Positions 44,395 through 53,215 of a stretch of DNA of 64,000 nt are shown here, one piece after another. Source of the stretch: Micromonospora rhizosphaerae. Its GTDB lineage: Bacteria; Actinomycetota; Actinomycetes; Mycobacteriales; Micromonosporaceae. Location: contig NZ_FMHV01000002.1 in assembly GCF_900091465.1 (NCBI RefSeq), forward strand, positions 2,604,001 to 2,668,000. The letters run 5' to 3'. Numbering within the stretch: the stretch's first letter is position 1; each line of letters begins with the position of its first letter. The notes beneath the pieces are model-generated. The model saw only the letters and a program-made list of their open reading frames with translations. It was not told where the DNA came from and searched no databases. A program made the translations under genes and the position numbers.

Positions 44395-46797
44395 TCACTG
44401 CCCGCTCCGGAGGCCCGGCTCGGTCTCGCGGATCCGGCGCCACTCGGCCACCCGGGGGTCGTCCTCGCCGTACTCGCGGGTGTAGTCGCGGGCGGCCTGC
44501 CGGGCGTCGACCATCTCCTGTCGCAGGTGAGCGGCGCGCGAGGCGAGCCCGGGCACCCGGTCGATGACGTCGAGGACCAGGTGGAAGCGGTCCAGGTCGT
44601 TGAGCATCACCATGTCGAACGGCGTGGTGGTGGTGCCCTCCTCCTTGTAGCCCCGGACGTGCAGGTTGTCGTGGTTGGTGCGCCGGTAGGTGAGCCGGTG
44701 GATCAGCCACGGGTAGCCGTGGTAGGCGAAGATGATCGGCCTGTCCCGGGTGAAGATCGTGTCGAACTCGAAGTCCGGCAGGCCGTGCGGGTGCTCCGAG
44801 GGCGGCTGGAGCCGCATCAGGTCGACCACGTTGACCACCCGCACCTTCAGCTGGGGCAGGTGCTGGCGGAGCATGTCGGCCGCGGCGAGCGTCTCCAGCG
44901 TCGGCACGTCGCCGGCGCAGGCGAGCACCACGTCCGGCTCGGCGCCCTGGTCGGTGCTGGCCCAGTCCCAGATGCCCAGTCCGCGCCGGGCGTGCTGGAT
45001 GGCCTCGTCCATGGTCAGCCAGTTCGGCGCCGGCTGCTTGCCGGCCACCACCACGTTGATGTAGTGCCGGCTGCGCAGGCAGTGGTCCATTGTGGAGAGC
45101 AGGGTGTTGGCGTCCGGCGGCAGGTAGACCCGGACCACCTCGGCCTTCTTGTTGACCACGTGGTCGATGAAGCCCGGGTCCTGGTGCGAGAAGCCGTTGT
45201 GGTCCTGTCGCCACACGTGGCTGGAGAGCAGGTAGTTCAGCGAGGCCAGCGGCTGCCGCCACTGGATGCCGCGGGTCACCTTCAGCCACTTGGCGTGCTG
45301 GTTGACCATCGAGTCGACGATGTGGATGAACGCCTCGTAACTGGTGAAGATGCCGTGCCGGCCGGTGAGCAGGTAGCCCTCCAGCCAGCCCTGGCAGAGG
45401 TGCTCGGAGAGCACCTCCATCACCCGGCCGTCGGGGGAGAGGTGGTCGTCGCCGGGGACCGTGTTGGCGACGAACGCCCGGTCGGTGACCTCGAAGGCGG
45501 CGCTCAGCCGGTTGGAGGCGATCTCGTCGGGGCCGAACAGGCGGAAGTTCTGCGGGTTGGCGGTGATCACGTCGCGGACCCACTTGCCGAGCACGCCGGT
45601 GGAGCCGACCACGGGCTCGCCCGGCTGCTTGACGTCGACCGCGTAGGGGCGGAAGTCCGGCAGGTTCAGGTCGCGCAGCACCAGGCCGCCGTTGGTGACC
45701 GGGTTGGCGCTCATCCGCCGGTCCCCCTTCGGGGGCAGCGAGGCCAGTTCGGCGACCGGGGCGCCGGTGGCGTCGAAGAGCTCCTCCGGCCGGTAGCTGC
45801 GCAGCCAGCGCTCCAGCTCGGCCAGGGCCTCCGGGTCCTTGCGCACCCCGTCGATGGGCACCTGGTGGGAGCGGTAGGTCCCCTCGACCCGCTTGCCGTG
45901 GACCTCCCGCGGGCCGGTCCAGCCCTTCGGCGTACGGAGGATGATCATCGGCCAGCGGGGGCGCCGACTGTCGCCGCCGGAGCGGGCCCGGCGCTGGATC
46001 TCGGTGATCTCGTCGACCGCCTGATCGAGGGTGGCGGCGAGGCTCTGGTGCACCCGGGTCGGGTCGTCGCCGGAGACGACGTGCGGCTGGTAGCCGTAGC
46101 CGCGCATCAGGCCGAGCAGGTCGTCTTCGGGGATCCGTTCCAGCACCGTCGGGCTGGCGATCTTGTATCCGTTGAGGTGCAGGATGGGCAGGACCGCGCC
46201 GTCCCGGGCCGGGTTGAGGAAGACGTTGGACAGCCAACTCCCGGCCAGCGGGCCGGTCTCCGCCTCGCCGTCGCCGATCACGCAGGCGACCAGCAGGTCA
46301 GGGTTGTCGAACGCGGCGCCGTAGGCGTGCATCAGCGCGTACCCCAGCTCGCCGCCCTCGTGGATCGAACCCGGCACCTCCGATGCCACGTGGCTGGGGA
46401 TACCGCCGGGGAAGGAGAATTGGCGGAACAGCCGCGCCATCCCCGCCTCGTCCCGGCTCACCGAGTGGTAGAGCTCGCTGTACGTCCCCTCCAGCCAGGT
46501 GTTCGCCACCACGGCCGGCCCGCCGTGCCCCGGACCGGTGATGTAGATGACGCTGAGGTCCCGGTCGACGATGATCCGGTTGAGGTGCGCATAGATCAGG
46601 TTGAGGCCGGGGCCGGTGCCCCAGTGGCCGAGCAGCCGGGGCTTGACGTGCTCGGGCTTCAACGGCTCGCGCAGCAGCGGGTTGTCGAGCAGGTAGATCT
46701 GCCCGACGGTCAGGTAGTTCGCCGCCCGCCAGTACGCGTCAACCTTGCGCAGCTCGTCTTCGGTCAGTGGGCTCTGCCGGTCGAGAGCGGTGTCCAT
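44395..46797 (-). CDS. xfp: Phosphoketolase (xylulose-5-phosphate/fructose-6-phosphate)
   Basis: Thiamine-diphosphate enzyme of 800 residues, the normal length, that splits xylulose-5-P or fructose-6-P to acetyl-phosphate. The N-terminal signature is [20 protein letters not shown], the TPP motif contains [16 protein letters not shown], and the second part has ERSHRTDVHH-like active-site residues in [16 protein letters not shown] lies about 12 bases before the ATG. In actinobacteria it gives a route to ATP via acetate kinase when respiration is limited, which fits the DosR setting. Two DosR-like boxes lie upstream. Confidence 0.93.
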   Translation of the reverse strand: MDTALDRQSPLTEDELRKVDAYWRAANYLTVGQIYLLDNPLLREPLKPEHVKPRLLGHWGTGPGLNLIYAHLNRIIVDRDLSVIYITGPGHGGPAVVANTWLEGTYSELYHSVSRDEAGMARLFRQFSFPGGIPSHVASEVPGSIHEGGELGYALMHAYGAAFDNPDLLVACVIGDGEAETGPLAGSWLSNVFLNPARDGAVLPILHLNGYKIASPTVLERIPEDDLLGLMRGYGYQPHVVSGDDPTRVHQSLAATLDQAVDEITEIQRRARSGGDSRRPRWPMIILRTPKGWTGPREVHGKRVEGTYRSHQVPIDGVRKDPEALAELERWLRSYRPEELFDATGAPVAELASLPPKGDRRMSANPVTNGGLVLRDLNLPDFRPYAVDVKQPGEPVVGSTGVLGKWVRDVITANPQNFRLFGPDEIASNRLSAAFEVTDRAFVANTVPGDDHLSPDGRVMEVLSEHLCQGWLEGYLLTGRHGIFTSYEAFIHIVDSMVNQHAKWLKVTRGIQWRQPLASLNYLLSSHVWRQDHNGFSHQDPGFIDHVVNKKAEVVRVYLPPDANTLLSTMDHCLRSRHYINVVVAGKQPAPNWLTMDEAIQHARRGLGIWDWASTDQGAEPDVVLACAGDVPTLETLAAADMLRQHLPQLKVRVVNVVDLMRLQPPSEHPHGLPDFEFDTIFTRDRPIIFAYHGYPWLIHRLTYRRTNHDNLHVRGYKEEGTTTTPFDMVMLNDLDRFHLVLDVIDRVPGLASRAAHLRQEMVDARQAARDYTREYGEDDPRVAEWRRIRETEPGLRSGQ

Positions 46798-46821
46798 GCT
46801 GCAATAGCCTCTCGCGGGTCA

Positions 46822-46835
46822 GGGACTTCTGCACC
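46822..46835. promoter_or_regulatory. DosR-type box, partial, ahead of phosphoketolase
   Basis: GGGACTTCTGCACC keeps the left half GGGACTT of the dormancy motif and most of the right. It begins 25 bases before the phosphoketolase start, so it is weaker than the next one. Confidence 0.45.
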
Positions 46836-46890
46836 CCGAAGTCGGAATCCGTCCGGCTCCAGCTTCGCCGCCGCGAGGGGGAGTGGGTCA

Positions 46891-46904
46891 GGGCCGATGG
46901 TCCC
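46891..46904. promoter_or_regulatory. DosR-type box, strong, ahead of phosphoketolase
   Basis: GGGCCGATGGTCCC is close to palindromic and matches the boxes at 39.9 kb. Its centre is 100 bases before the start codon. Confidence 0.65.
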
Positions 46905-46918
46905 GGCATGTGCGGACG

Positions 46919-47749
46919 TCATGCCCCGTCCGGGGCGGCCTCGGCGAGTCCACGGACGACGACGACCGGGGCCGGCGAGTGGTAGAGCAGGGTCTGGCTG
47001 ACCGCGCCGAGCATCCCCCGCCAGGGTTCCTCGCCGCGGGCGCCGACCAGCGCGACCTGGGCTAACCGGGACTGTTCCACCAGGACGGTGCCGGGGTCAC
47101 CGCGGATGGTGTGGCACTCCGCCGCCACCGAGGGGTGCCGCTCGCCGTACCGGGTCACCGCCTTGGCGAGCGCGTCGTCGCCCTCGTCCGGCTGGCCCGG
47201 CTCGATGACCCGTACCGCGAGCAACGGGGCGGACCGACGGTCGGCGCACTCGAAGGCGAAGCCCAGCGCGGTGCGGGAGCTCTCCGAGCCGTTCACGCCG
47301 ACCAGCACCGGGCCCTGCGGTGGTGGCCCGGCGCGGCCGACCAGCACCGGGCAGCCGGCCCGGGCGGCCAGCCGCACGGCCGGCGCGTCGGCCGGTACGC
47401 ATTCGGGGCAGTCGGCCATCCCGCCGTCACCGACGGCCACCATGAACGCCGACTCCGAGCTGCGGACCAGAGCCTCGACCGGGGAGCCCTCGACGATCTC
47501 GCAGCTGACCTGGACCGCCGGCTCCACCTCGCTGGCGGCCTGTCCGGCCCGCTCCAGCAGGTGCTCGGCGTCGGTACGCGGCTCCACCACCGACGGGGCC
47601 CCCACCGCCGCGGCCCAGTTGAACGCGTGCAGCAGGTGCAGCGGACGGTCGTGGGCCGCGGCCTCGGCGGCGGCAGTCCGGACGACCTGGAGGTCCTCCT
47701 CCGACGACCCCACACCGACGACCACCGCCCCGTGGGTGGTTTCGGCCAT
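46919..47749 (-). CDS. Tandem-domain universal stress protein
   Basis: A 276-residue protein with two UspA domains (about 8-140 and 145-265). The second has the more regular loop GARGEEPWRGMLGAVSQTLL, while the first reads GDGGMADCPECVPADAP and lacks a proper ATP loop. The first half carries an odd CPEC pair. GGGAGGTGAG precedes the ATG. It lies between the PP2C gene and the phosphoketolase in the same direction; a DosR box lies beyond its 3' end. Confidence 0.88.
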   Translation of the reverse strand: MAETTHGAVVVGVGSSEEDLQVVRTAAAEAAAHDRPLHLLHAFNWAAAVGAPSVVEPRTDAEHLLERAGQAASEVEPAVQVSCEIVEGSPVEALVRSSESAFMVAVGDGGMADCPECVPADAPAVRLAARAGCPVLVGRAGPPPQGPVLVGVNGSESSRTALGFAFECADRRSAPLLAVRVIEPGQPDEGDDALAKAVTRYGERHPSVAAECHTIRGDPGTVLVEQSRLAQVALVGARGEEPWRGMLGAVSQTLLYHSPAPVVVVRGLAEAAPDGA

Positions 47750-47849
47750 CCCGCCTCACCTCCCGCGACCACGCTGTCCCTCACTCACGGTAGTCGCGGC
47801 GACGCCGGCAGGTGGGCGGATCGGGTCAGCGGAATGGGGTGCCGGTGCG

Positions 47850-48638
47850 TCAGGGCGATGCGGGGTGGACGCGGACCACGACTGCCGTGGCGTTGTCCCG
47901 GCCCCCGGCGGCGAGGGAGTCGGCCAGCAGGGATTCGACGGCTTCGGTGGGAGCGCGCCCGGCCAGCGTCGCCCGCAGCCGGTCGTAGCCGACCTGGTCG
48001 GCGATGCCGTCGGTGCAGAGCAGGTGTACGTCGCCGGGGCGTGGCGTGACCGCGATCAGGTCCGCCTCCGGCTCGTCGGGGTGCCCGACGAAGCGGGTGA
48101 GGCGGTAGCGGGCGCGGGCGGCCTCGGGGGAGTGGGCCGGGTACCAGCCGTTGACCACACCGAGCCAGGCCATCGTGTGGTCGACCGTGAGCAGCTCCAG
48201 CAGTCCGTCCCGCAGTCGGTAGGCCCGCGAGTCGCCGAGCTGGACGATCCAGGCCTGCTCCCCGTCGGGCTCCGCCAGCAGTGCGGTCAGCGTGCAGCCG
48301 GTCAGCTCGGCCAGCCGGGCGCCGGCGGCGCGTACCCGCGTCTGGGCCGCGCGGACCGCGGCGCGGAGCTGCCGCGGACCGACGGCCGGCCACGCGGCGC
48401 CGACCTGCTGGACCATCGTGCCCATCGCCGTGGCTCCGGCCATCCGGCTGCCCTCGCCGGCGCCCATGCCGTCGGCGACCGCTGCGAACGGCAGCGCGGG
48501 GTCGACGTGCAGCACGTCGAAGTTGGCCGGGTAGCGGTCGCCGATCACGCTGCCGCCGGCGATCTCCCACTCGACCGGCCCGGCGCGGTGCCGCGCGGCC
48601 GCCACGGCGGGCGGTTCGGGGGACGGACGGCGACGCAT
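47850..48638 (-). CDS. PP2C-type serine/threonine phosphatase
   Basis: A 262-residue soluble phosphatase. It has the metal-site sequence VADGMGAGEGSRMAG, the IVQLGDSRAYRLRDG block, HLLCTDGIADQV and GGRDNATAVVVRV, all in the PPM/PP2C order. The N-terminal 20 residues are basic and Pro-rich. TAACGT lies 6 bases before the ATG (leaderless). It is divergent from the HTH/Clp_N genes across a short region with operator-like repeats, so the three genes may be co-regulated. It acts on phospho-Ser/Thr proteins; targets are unknown. Confidence 0.88.
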   Translation of the reverse strand: MRRRPSPEPPAVAAARHRAGPVEWEIAGGSVIGDRYPANFDVLHVDPALPFAAVADGMGAGEGSRMAGATAMGTMVQQVGAAWPAVGPRQLRAAVRAAQTRVRAAGARLAELTGCTLTALLAEPDGEQAWIVQLGDSRAYRLRDGLLELLTVDHTMAWLGVVNGWYPAHSPEAARARYRLTRFVGHPDEPEADLIAVTPRPGDVHLLCTDGIADQVGYDRLRATLAGRAPTEAVESLLADSLAAGGRDNATAVVVRVHPASP

Positions 48639-48671
48639 CGGCAGACGTTAACACCGACCGGGTCAACTTCC

Positions 48672-48718
48672 GTGTCAACCAGGGTTGACACGCCAACCGT
48701 TGTCAACCTACATTGACA
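48672..48718. promoter_or_regulatory. Nested operator/promoter of the HTH-Clp_N operon
   Basis: GTGTCAACC-AG-GGTTGACAC (48672-48691) is a perfect 9-base palindrome. A second inverted repeat, TGTCAA-CCTACA-TTGACA, spans 48701-48718. They overlap the -35 (TTGACA at 48685-48690) and the -10 (TACATT at 48709-48714), 18 bases apart. The ATG follows the -10 by 6 bases. Repression by the small HTH protein encoded next is a natural inference. Confidence 0.75.
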
Positions 48719-48720
48719 GC

Positions 48721-48957
48721 ATGAGTCAGGCGACGGAACTCGCGGCGGCAGCCGGCAGCACCGACCCCAAGGTCGGGCTGCGGGCGGTGCTCGCCCTGCG
48801 CCGGCTCCTCGAACGGCTGGAGGTGGTCCAGGTGGACAACGCCCGTCGACAGGGCTGGTCCTGGCAGGAGATCGCCGACGCGCTCGAGGTCAGCCGGCAG
48901 GCGGTCCACAAGAAGCACGCCGGGCGACCGGCGGTCCGGGGCAGTTGGGAGGCATGA
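48721..48957 (+). CDS. Small HTH DNA-binding protein
   Basis: A 78-residue protein. A helical N-terminus is followed by the HTH EIADALEVSRQAVHKKHAGR at about residues 50-69. The upstream helix LRRLLERLEVVQVDNARRQG may dimerise. It is leaderless from the promoter above. The stop overlaps the start of the Clp_N gene (ATGATG), so the two are translationally coupled. In actinobacteria such small HTH proteins often precede Clp_N-domain genes; autoregulation is inferred from the operators. Confidence 0.88.
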   Translation: MSQATELAAAAGSTDPKVGLRAVLALRRLLERLEVVQVDNARRQGWSWQEIADALEVSRQAVHKKHAGRPAVRGSWEA

Positions 48958-49535
48958 TGTTCGAACGGTTCACCGACCGCGCCCGCACGGTCGTCCGCCG
49001 CGCGGTCGAGGAGGCCAGGGCCGAGGGGCAGCGGCCGGTCGGCACCGAGCACCTGCTGCTCGCCGTGCTGGCCGACGGCGACGCGCTCGCGACCCGGGTG
49101 CTGGCGGAGGCCGGCGCGAACGCCGACGACCTGCGCGCCCGGATCGCCCGGCACACCGCCGACGGCGGCGCCGGCCTCGGCGCCGCGGACGCGGCGGCGC
49201 TGCGGGAGATCGGCATCGACCTGGCGGCGATCGTCGCCCGGATCGAGGAGTCGTTCGGCCCGGACGCGCTGCGCGAGGCGGCGCCGGCGCCGCGCCGCCG
49301 CTGGCGTCGCCGACGGTACGACGACGGACGGTTCTCGCCGCGCGCCAAGAAGGTGCTGGAGCTGTCCCTGCGGGAGGCGATCCGGCTGCGCCACCACCAC
49401 ATCGGCACCGAGCACATCCTGCTCGGCCTGCTCCGCGAGGGTCACGGGCTGGGCGCGCTCGTTTTGACCGAGGCGGGCGTCGGCCTGGACGACCTGCGGC
49501 GGCGGGTGGAGACCGCGCTGCGGACGGCGGCCTGA
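48957..49535 (+). CDS. Clp N-domain protein without ATPase
   Basis: A 192-residue protein that contains two Clp_N repeats (about 1-70 and 118-192) resembling the adaptor-binding N-domain of ClpC. It starts MFERFTDRARTVVRRAVEEA and repeats the pattern as FSPRAKKVLELSLREAIRLR; IGTEHILLGLLREGHG is a hallmark. An Arg-rich linker (RRRWRRRRYDD) joins them. There is no AAA+ domain, so it is not an unfoldase by itself; it could compete for or recruit ClpC substrates/adaptors. The ATG at 48957 is chosen for the overlap with the HTH stop; 48954 is nearly as good. Confidence 0.88.
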   Translation: MFERFTDRARTVVRRAVEEARAEGQRPVGTEHLLLAVLADGDALATRVLAEAGANADDLRARIARHTADGGAGLGAADAAALREIGIDLAAIVARIEESFGPDALREAAPAPRRRWRRRRYDDGRFSPRAKKVLELSLREAIRLRHHHIGTEHILLGLLREGHGLGALVLTEAGVGLDDLRRRVETALRTAA

Positions 49536-49649
49536 GCCGGACGAGGGCCCGGGTCCCCGCGCTGACCGATTTTGAAACCTTCCGCGGCTGCGCGCCTCAT
49601 CACGGTCGGTCGAGTCGCTGGCCGCGCCGAGTTGCTGCACACTGACGCC

Positions 49650-50651
49650 GTGGACAGCGGAGAGCGCACGCCGGCGGCGGGCGACGGCGGGCTGCGTTCC
49701 GCCGTGGTGGTCAACCCGGTGAAGGTGGCCGATCTGGATGAGCTGCGCCGTACGGTCGACGGGGCCCTGACGGCCGCCGGCTGGCCGGAGCCGATGTGGT
49801 TCGAGACCACGGTCGAGGAAACCGGGCGGCGGCAGACCGAGGAGGCGGTGAAGGCCGGCGTCGACGTCGTCTTCGCCTGCGGCGGCGACGGGACGGTCAT
49901 GTCCTGCGTCAGCGGGCTGGTCGGCACCGGCGTGGCGCTCGCCGTGCTGCCCCAGGGCACCGGCAACCTGCTCGCCGCCAACCTGGGCCTCTCCAACGAC
50001 CTCGGCGCCGGGCTGGAGGTCGCCATCGAACGGGGGCGCCGCCTGCTCGACGTGGGCGCGGTCGAGGACCGGTACTTCACCGTGATGGCCGGGATGGGCT
50101 TCGACGCCCAGATGCTGCACTCGACCTCCGAGACCACGAAGGCGCGGATCGGCTGGCCCGCGTACATCGTGGGGGCGGTCAAGCACCTGCGGGACCGGCC
50201 GATGCGGGTCTCCATCCGGATCGACGGCCAGCCGCCGGTGCGCCGCCGGGCGCGCTCGGTCCTGATCGCCAACGTCGGCCGCCTGCAGGGCGGCCTACCG
50301 CTGCTGACCGACGCCGAGCCGGACGACGGCTGGCTCGACGTCGCGGTGCTCACCCCGCGGACGTTGGTGCACTGGCTGGCGATGGGCTGGGCACTGCTCC
50401 GCCGGCGCGGCAGCGTGCCCCGGATGGAGGTCTTCCGGGGCCGGAAGGTCGAGATCGTCAGCAACCGGACCCAGCCCCGGGAGCTCGACGGCGACGTGAT
50501 CGAGCCGGGCCGCGCGCTCAAGGCCGAGATCAGGCCGGAGTCGCTCTGGCTCTGCGTACCGCGGCCCGCACGCCACCCCGACCTCTCCGTGGACGTCGAC
50601 TCGGCGGCCGAGCGGGGCGAGCGGCTGGTCGAGGAGGCCAACCGTGAGTAG
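49650..50651 (+). CDS. Diacylglycerol-kinase-like lipid kinase (YegS/DgkB family)
   Basis: A 333-residue soluble kinase of the DAGK catalytic family. VVVNPVKVADLDELR opens the fold, the ATP motif is ACGGDGTVM, QGTGNLLAANLG follows, and the C-terminal part has GMGFDAQML and DGWLDVAVL. It should phosphorylate diacylglycerol or a similar lipid at the membrane. The GTG at 49650 is chosen for the usual N-terminal length, with CACACT 6 bases upstream as a possible leaderless -10; a start at 49572 is possible. It overlaps the YihY gene by eight bases. Confidence 0.88.
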   Translation: MDSGERTPAAGDGGLRSAVVVNPVKVADLDELRRTVDGALTAAGWPEPMWFETTVEETGRRQTEEAVKAGVDVVFACGGDGTVMSCVSGLVGTGVALAVLPQGTGNLLAANLGLSNDLGAGLEVAIERGRRLLDVGAVEDRYFTVMAGMGFDAQMLHSTSETTKARIGWPAYIVGAVKHLRDRPMRVSIRIDGQPPVRRRARSVLIANVGRLQGGLPLLTDAEPDDGWLDVAVLTPRTLVHWLAMGWALLRRRGSVPRMEVFRGRKVEIVSNRTQPRELDGDVIEPGRALKAEIRPESLWLCVPRPARHPDLSVDVDSAAERGERLVEEANRE

Positions 50652-51645
50652 CACCAAGCTGGTGCCGGAGACCCGGCTGATGGCGGAGGAGGAGCTGTCC
50701 GCCGACGACGCCTGGCACACCCTGCGCCGCGAGGGTGGGTGGTGCCTGTTGCGGGACGCCTTCATCCGGTTCCGCTACGGCGACGGGTTCAGCCACGCGC
50801 GGGCCCTCGCGCTGCAGCTCTGCCTGGCCGTGGTGCCGTTCCTGATCGCGCTCACCGGTCTGATCTCCGACCTCGGCGTCACGGAGGGCGGCCGGGTGGT
50901 CGCCGACACCGTGCTCGCGCTCACCCCCGGCCAGAGCGAGTCCGTGGTGCAGGAGTTGCTCGGCGACGCGAAGCGCATCGAACGCGCCGGTGAGCTGGCA
51001 CTGACCCTCGGTCTGCTGACCGGCCTGGTCGCGCTGACCATGACCATGGCCCAGATCGAGCGGGGCGCCAACCGGATCTACGGCGTCGAGCGGGACCGCC
51101 CGGCCGTGGCCAAGTACGTCCGCGCGGCGATCCTCGCGGTGACCGCCGGCGTCCCCGCGCTGATCGGCTTCCTGATCCTGGTCGGCGGGGGCGCGATGGG
51201 TCACTCCGTGCAGCGGCACTACGAGTGGGGCGGCTTCGCAAACGCGGCCTGGAACGTGGTCCGCTGGCCGCTGAGCCTCGGCCTGACCGTGCTCGCCGTG
51301 GCCGTGCTGTTCCGGCACGCGCCCCGCCGCCGCCAGCCCGGCCTGTCCTGGCTCTTCTTCGGAGCCGCCATCGCCACCGTGCTCTGGTGGCTGACCAGCC
51401 TGCTGCTCGCCGGGTACGTCAGGTTCAGCGGCGACTTCGGGCAGACCTACGGCCCGCTGACCGCGATGATGGCGCTGATGATCTGGGCCAACCTCACCGG
51501 CATCGCGCTCTTCGGCGGGCTGGCCTTCGCCGCCCAGCTCGAGGCGATGCGGATCGGCGTGGAGGAGCCCGCGCAGCCGGACCTCTGGGAGCCGGAGGCC
51601 GAGCGCGAAGAGGCCCTCGACACCGGCGAGATGACCGCGCTCTGA
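50644..51645 (+). CDS. YihY/BrkB family membrane protein
   Basis: A 333-residue inner-membrane protein with six helices and the YihY family pattern: FSHARALALQLCLAVVPFLI near residue 50, GANRIYGVERDRP, and WWLTSLLLAGYVRFSGDFGQ in the second half. The family was once called RNase BN, but that activity is not accepted. It lies in a run with the lipid kinase and the PAP2 protein, so a lipid or cell-envelope role is plausible. The GTG start overlaps the kinase stop. Confidence 0.88.
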   Translation: MSSTKLVPETRLMAEEELSADDAWHTLRREGGWCLLRDAFIRFRYGDGFSHARALALQLCLAVVPFLIALTGLISDLGVTEGGRVVADTVLALTPGQSESVVQELLGDAKRIERAGELALTLGLLTGLVALTMTMAQIERGANRIYGVERDRPAVAKYVRAAILAVTAGVPALIGFLILVGGGAMGHSVQRHYEWGGFANAAWNVVRWPLSLGLTVLAVAVLFRHAPRRRQPGLSWLFFGAAIATVLWWLTSLLLAGYVRFSGDFGQTYGPLTAMMALMIWANLTGIALFGGLAFAAQLEAMRIGVEEPAQPDLWEPEAEREEALDTGEMTAL

Positions 51646-51715
51646 CCCCGCGGCCCGGTGTACGGGGGACGCCGATCGGGTACTGCGCCTCGCCAGAAGG
51701 CAAGGGAGGTGCGGG

Positions 51716-53206
51716 GTGACCGCGGTCAAGGAGACGGCGCGACGGCCGGTCGGCCATTTCGCCGAACGGAGCCTCGCGGGCCTGCTGGTCGTCGCCGGGG
51801 CCGGCGTCGGGTTCGGCCTGCTGCTCATGCTCGTGCGGTTCCACTGGGGCCCGCTGTACCACGCCGACCGCGAGGTGGCGGAGTGGGTCAACCGGCTCGT
51901 GGCACCCCACCACCCGCTGGTCACCGTGATCCAGGCGGTCACCGACCTGGGCGGCCGGCCGGTGCTGATCTGGCTGGTCACCATCGCGGTGGTCGGCCTG
52001 CTGATCCGTCGCCAGGCCAGGCTGGCGGTCTACCTGATCATCACCGGGGTCGGCGGGCTGATCCTCGACCCGTCGCTCAAGGCGTTGGTCGGCCGGCTCC
52101 GCCCGGTGGTCGACGTGCCGATCACCCACGCCCCCGGCAACAGCTTCCCCAGCGGGCACGCGCTCGGCTCGTTCGTCGCGTACGGGGCGCTGCTGCTGGT
52201 CTTCCTGCCGGCCATGTCGCCCCGGTGGCGCAAGCCGGCCATCGCGATCGTCGCCCTGCTGGTGGCGCTGATCGGGCTGACCCGGATCGCGTTGGGCGTG
52301 CACTTCGTCTCCGACGTGATCGGCGGCTGGCTGCTCGGCGCCGCGTGGCTCGGCGTCAGCGCGTACGCCTTCCGGCTCTGGCGGCGCGAGCGCGGCCGCC
52401 CGGTGCCGCCGCTGACCGAGGGCCTGGAGCCGGAGGCGGGCGAGGAGATCGCCCCCGCCCCGGCCGAGGAGCACGTGCTGGAGCACCCGCGCTCGGCGGT
52501 CGCCGAGCTGCTGGTCGGCTGGGTGCTGGTCTTCGGCGCGCTCTACGCCTTCGGCCTGGTCGTCAGCTATCACGCCAAGGGCACCTTCCTGGACACCCTC
52601 GACACCGAGGTGCCGCGATGGTTCGCCGCGCGGCACACCGACACGCTGAACGACCTGAGCTGGTGGTGGAGCAAGTTCGGCGACACGCACGCGATCCTGG
52701 CGATCTCGCTGGTCTTCTGCCCGCTGGTGCTGGCGATCTGGAAGCGCTGGCGGCCGGTGCTCTTCGTGGCGCTGGCGATGTTCGGCGAGCTGACCCTCTT
52801 CCTCGCCTCCTCCGGGGCCGTCGACCGTCCCCGTCCCAAGGTGGACAACCTGGATGGGCACCTGCCCACCTCGTCGTTCCCCTCCGGGCACATCGCCGCG
52901 ACCATCTGCCTCTGGACCGCGATCGCGATCATCGTGCTCGCCCGCACCGACCGCTGGTGGCGCTGGCTCTTCGTGGCGATGGCGGTGATCATGCCGGTCG
53001 GGGTGGCCGTCTCCCGGATGTACCGGGGCATGCACCACCCGACCGACTTCATGGGCGCGATCCTGCTCAGCGCGCTCTGGATGGGGCTGCTCTACTGGAT
53101 CGTCCGTCCGAACGCCGACGTGCACGAGGGCAATCAGCCGGCCATCGAGTCGGAGCAGGTCCACGAGCTGGACGACGAGCTGGCCAAGGCCGACCGGGCG
53201 GACTGA
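51716..53206 (+). CDS. Double PAP2-domain membrane phosphatase
   Basis: A 496-residue protein with two complete PAP2 phosphatase units. Unit 1 has KALVGRLRP, SFPSGHALGS and RIALGVHFVSDVIGG. Unit 2 has GAVDRPRPK, SFPSGHIAATI and SRMYRGMHHPTDF. Both active-site triads are intact. About twelve helices are predicted. PAP2 enzymes release phosphate from lipids such as phosphatidate or undecaprenyl-diphosphate. Downstream of a diacylglycerol-kinase-like gene, this would reverse or balance its reaction. The GTG start follows a ribosome site AGGGAGG. A fused pair is rarer than single units. Confidence 0.9.
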   Translation: MTAVKETARRPVGHFAERSLAGLLVVAGAGVGFGLLLMLVRFHWGPLYHADREVAEWVNRLVAPHHPLVTVIQAVTDLGGRPVLIWLVTIAVVGLLIRRQARLAVYLIITGVGGLILDPSLKALVGRLRPVVDVPITHAPGNSFPSGHALGSFVAYGALLLVFLPAMSPRWRKPAIAIVALLVALIGLTRIALGVHFVSDVIGGWLLGAAWLGVSAYAFRLWRRERGRPVPPLTEGLEPEAGEEIAPAPAEEHVLEHPRSAVAELLVGWVLVFGALYAFGLVVSYHAKGTFLDTLDTEVPRWFAARHTDTLNDLSWWWSKFGDTHAILAISLVFCPLVLAIWKRWRPVLFVALAMFGELTLFLASSGAVDRPRPKVDNLDGHLPTSSFPSGHIAATICLWTAIAIIVLARTDRWWRWLFVAMAVIMPVGVAVSRMYRGMHHPTDFMGAILLSALWMGLLYWIVRPNADVHEGNQPAIESEQVHELDDELAKADRAD

Positions 53207-53215
53207 CCGGCGCCG

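Noticed and set aside
43508..46237. A 909-codon frame spanning the stress protein and phosphoketolase
   Set aside because: Only its last 288 codons are real (the tandem UspA protein); the rest is a wrong frame of phosphoketolase, whose own frame is fully conserved.
46980..47760. DosR box in front of the second tandem stress protein
   Set aside because: GGGACAGCGTGGTC near 47.77 kb matches only the left half; the right half lacks the GNCCC pattern.
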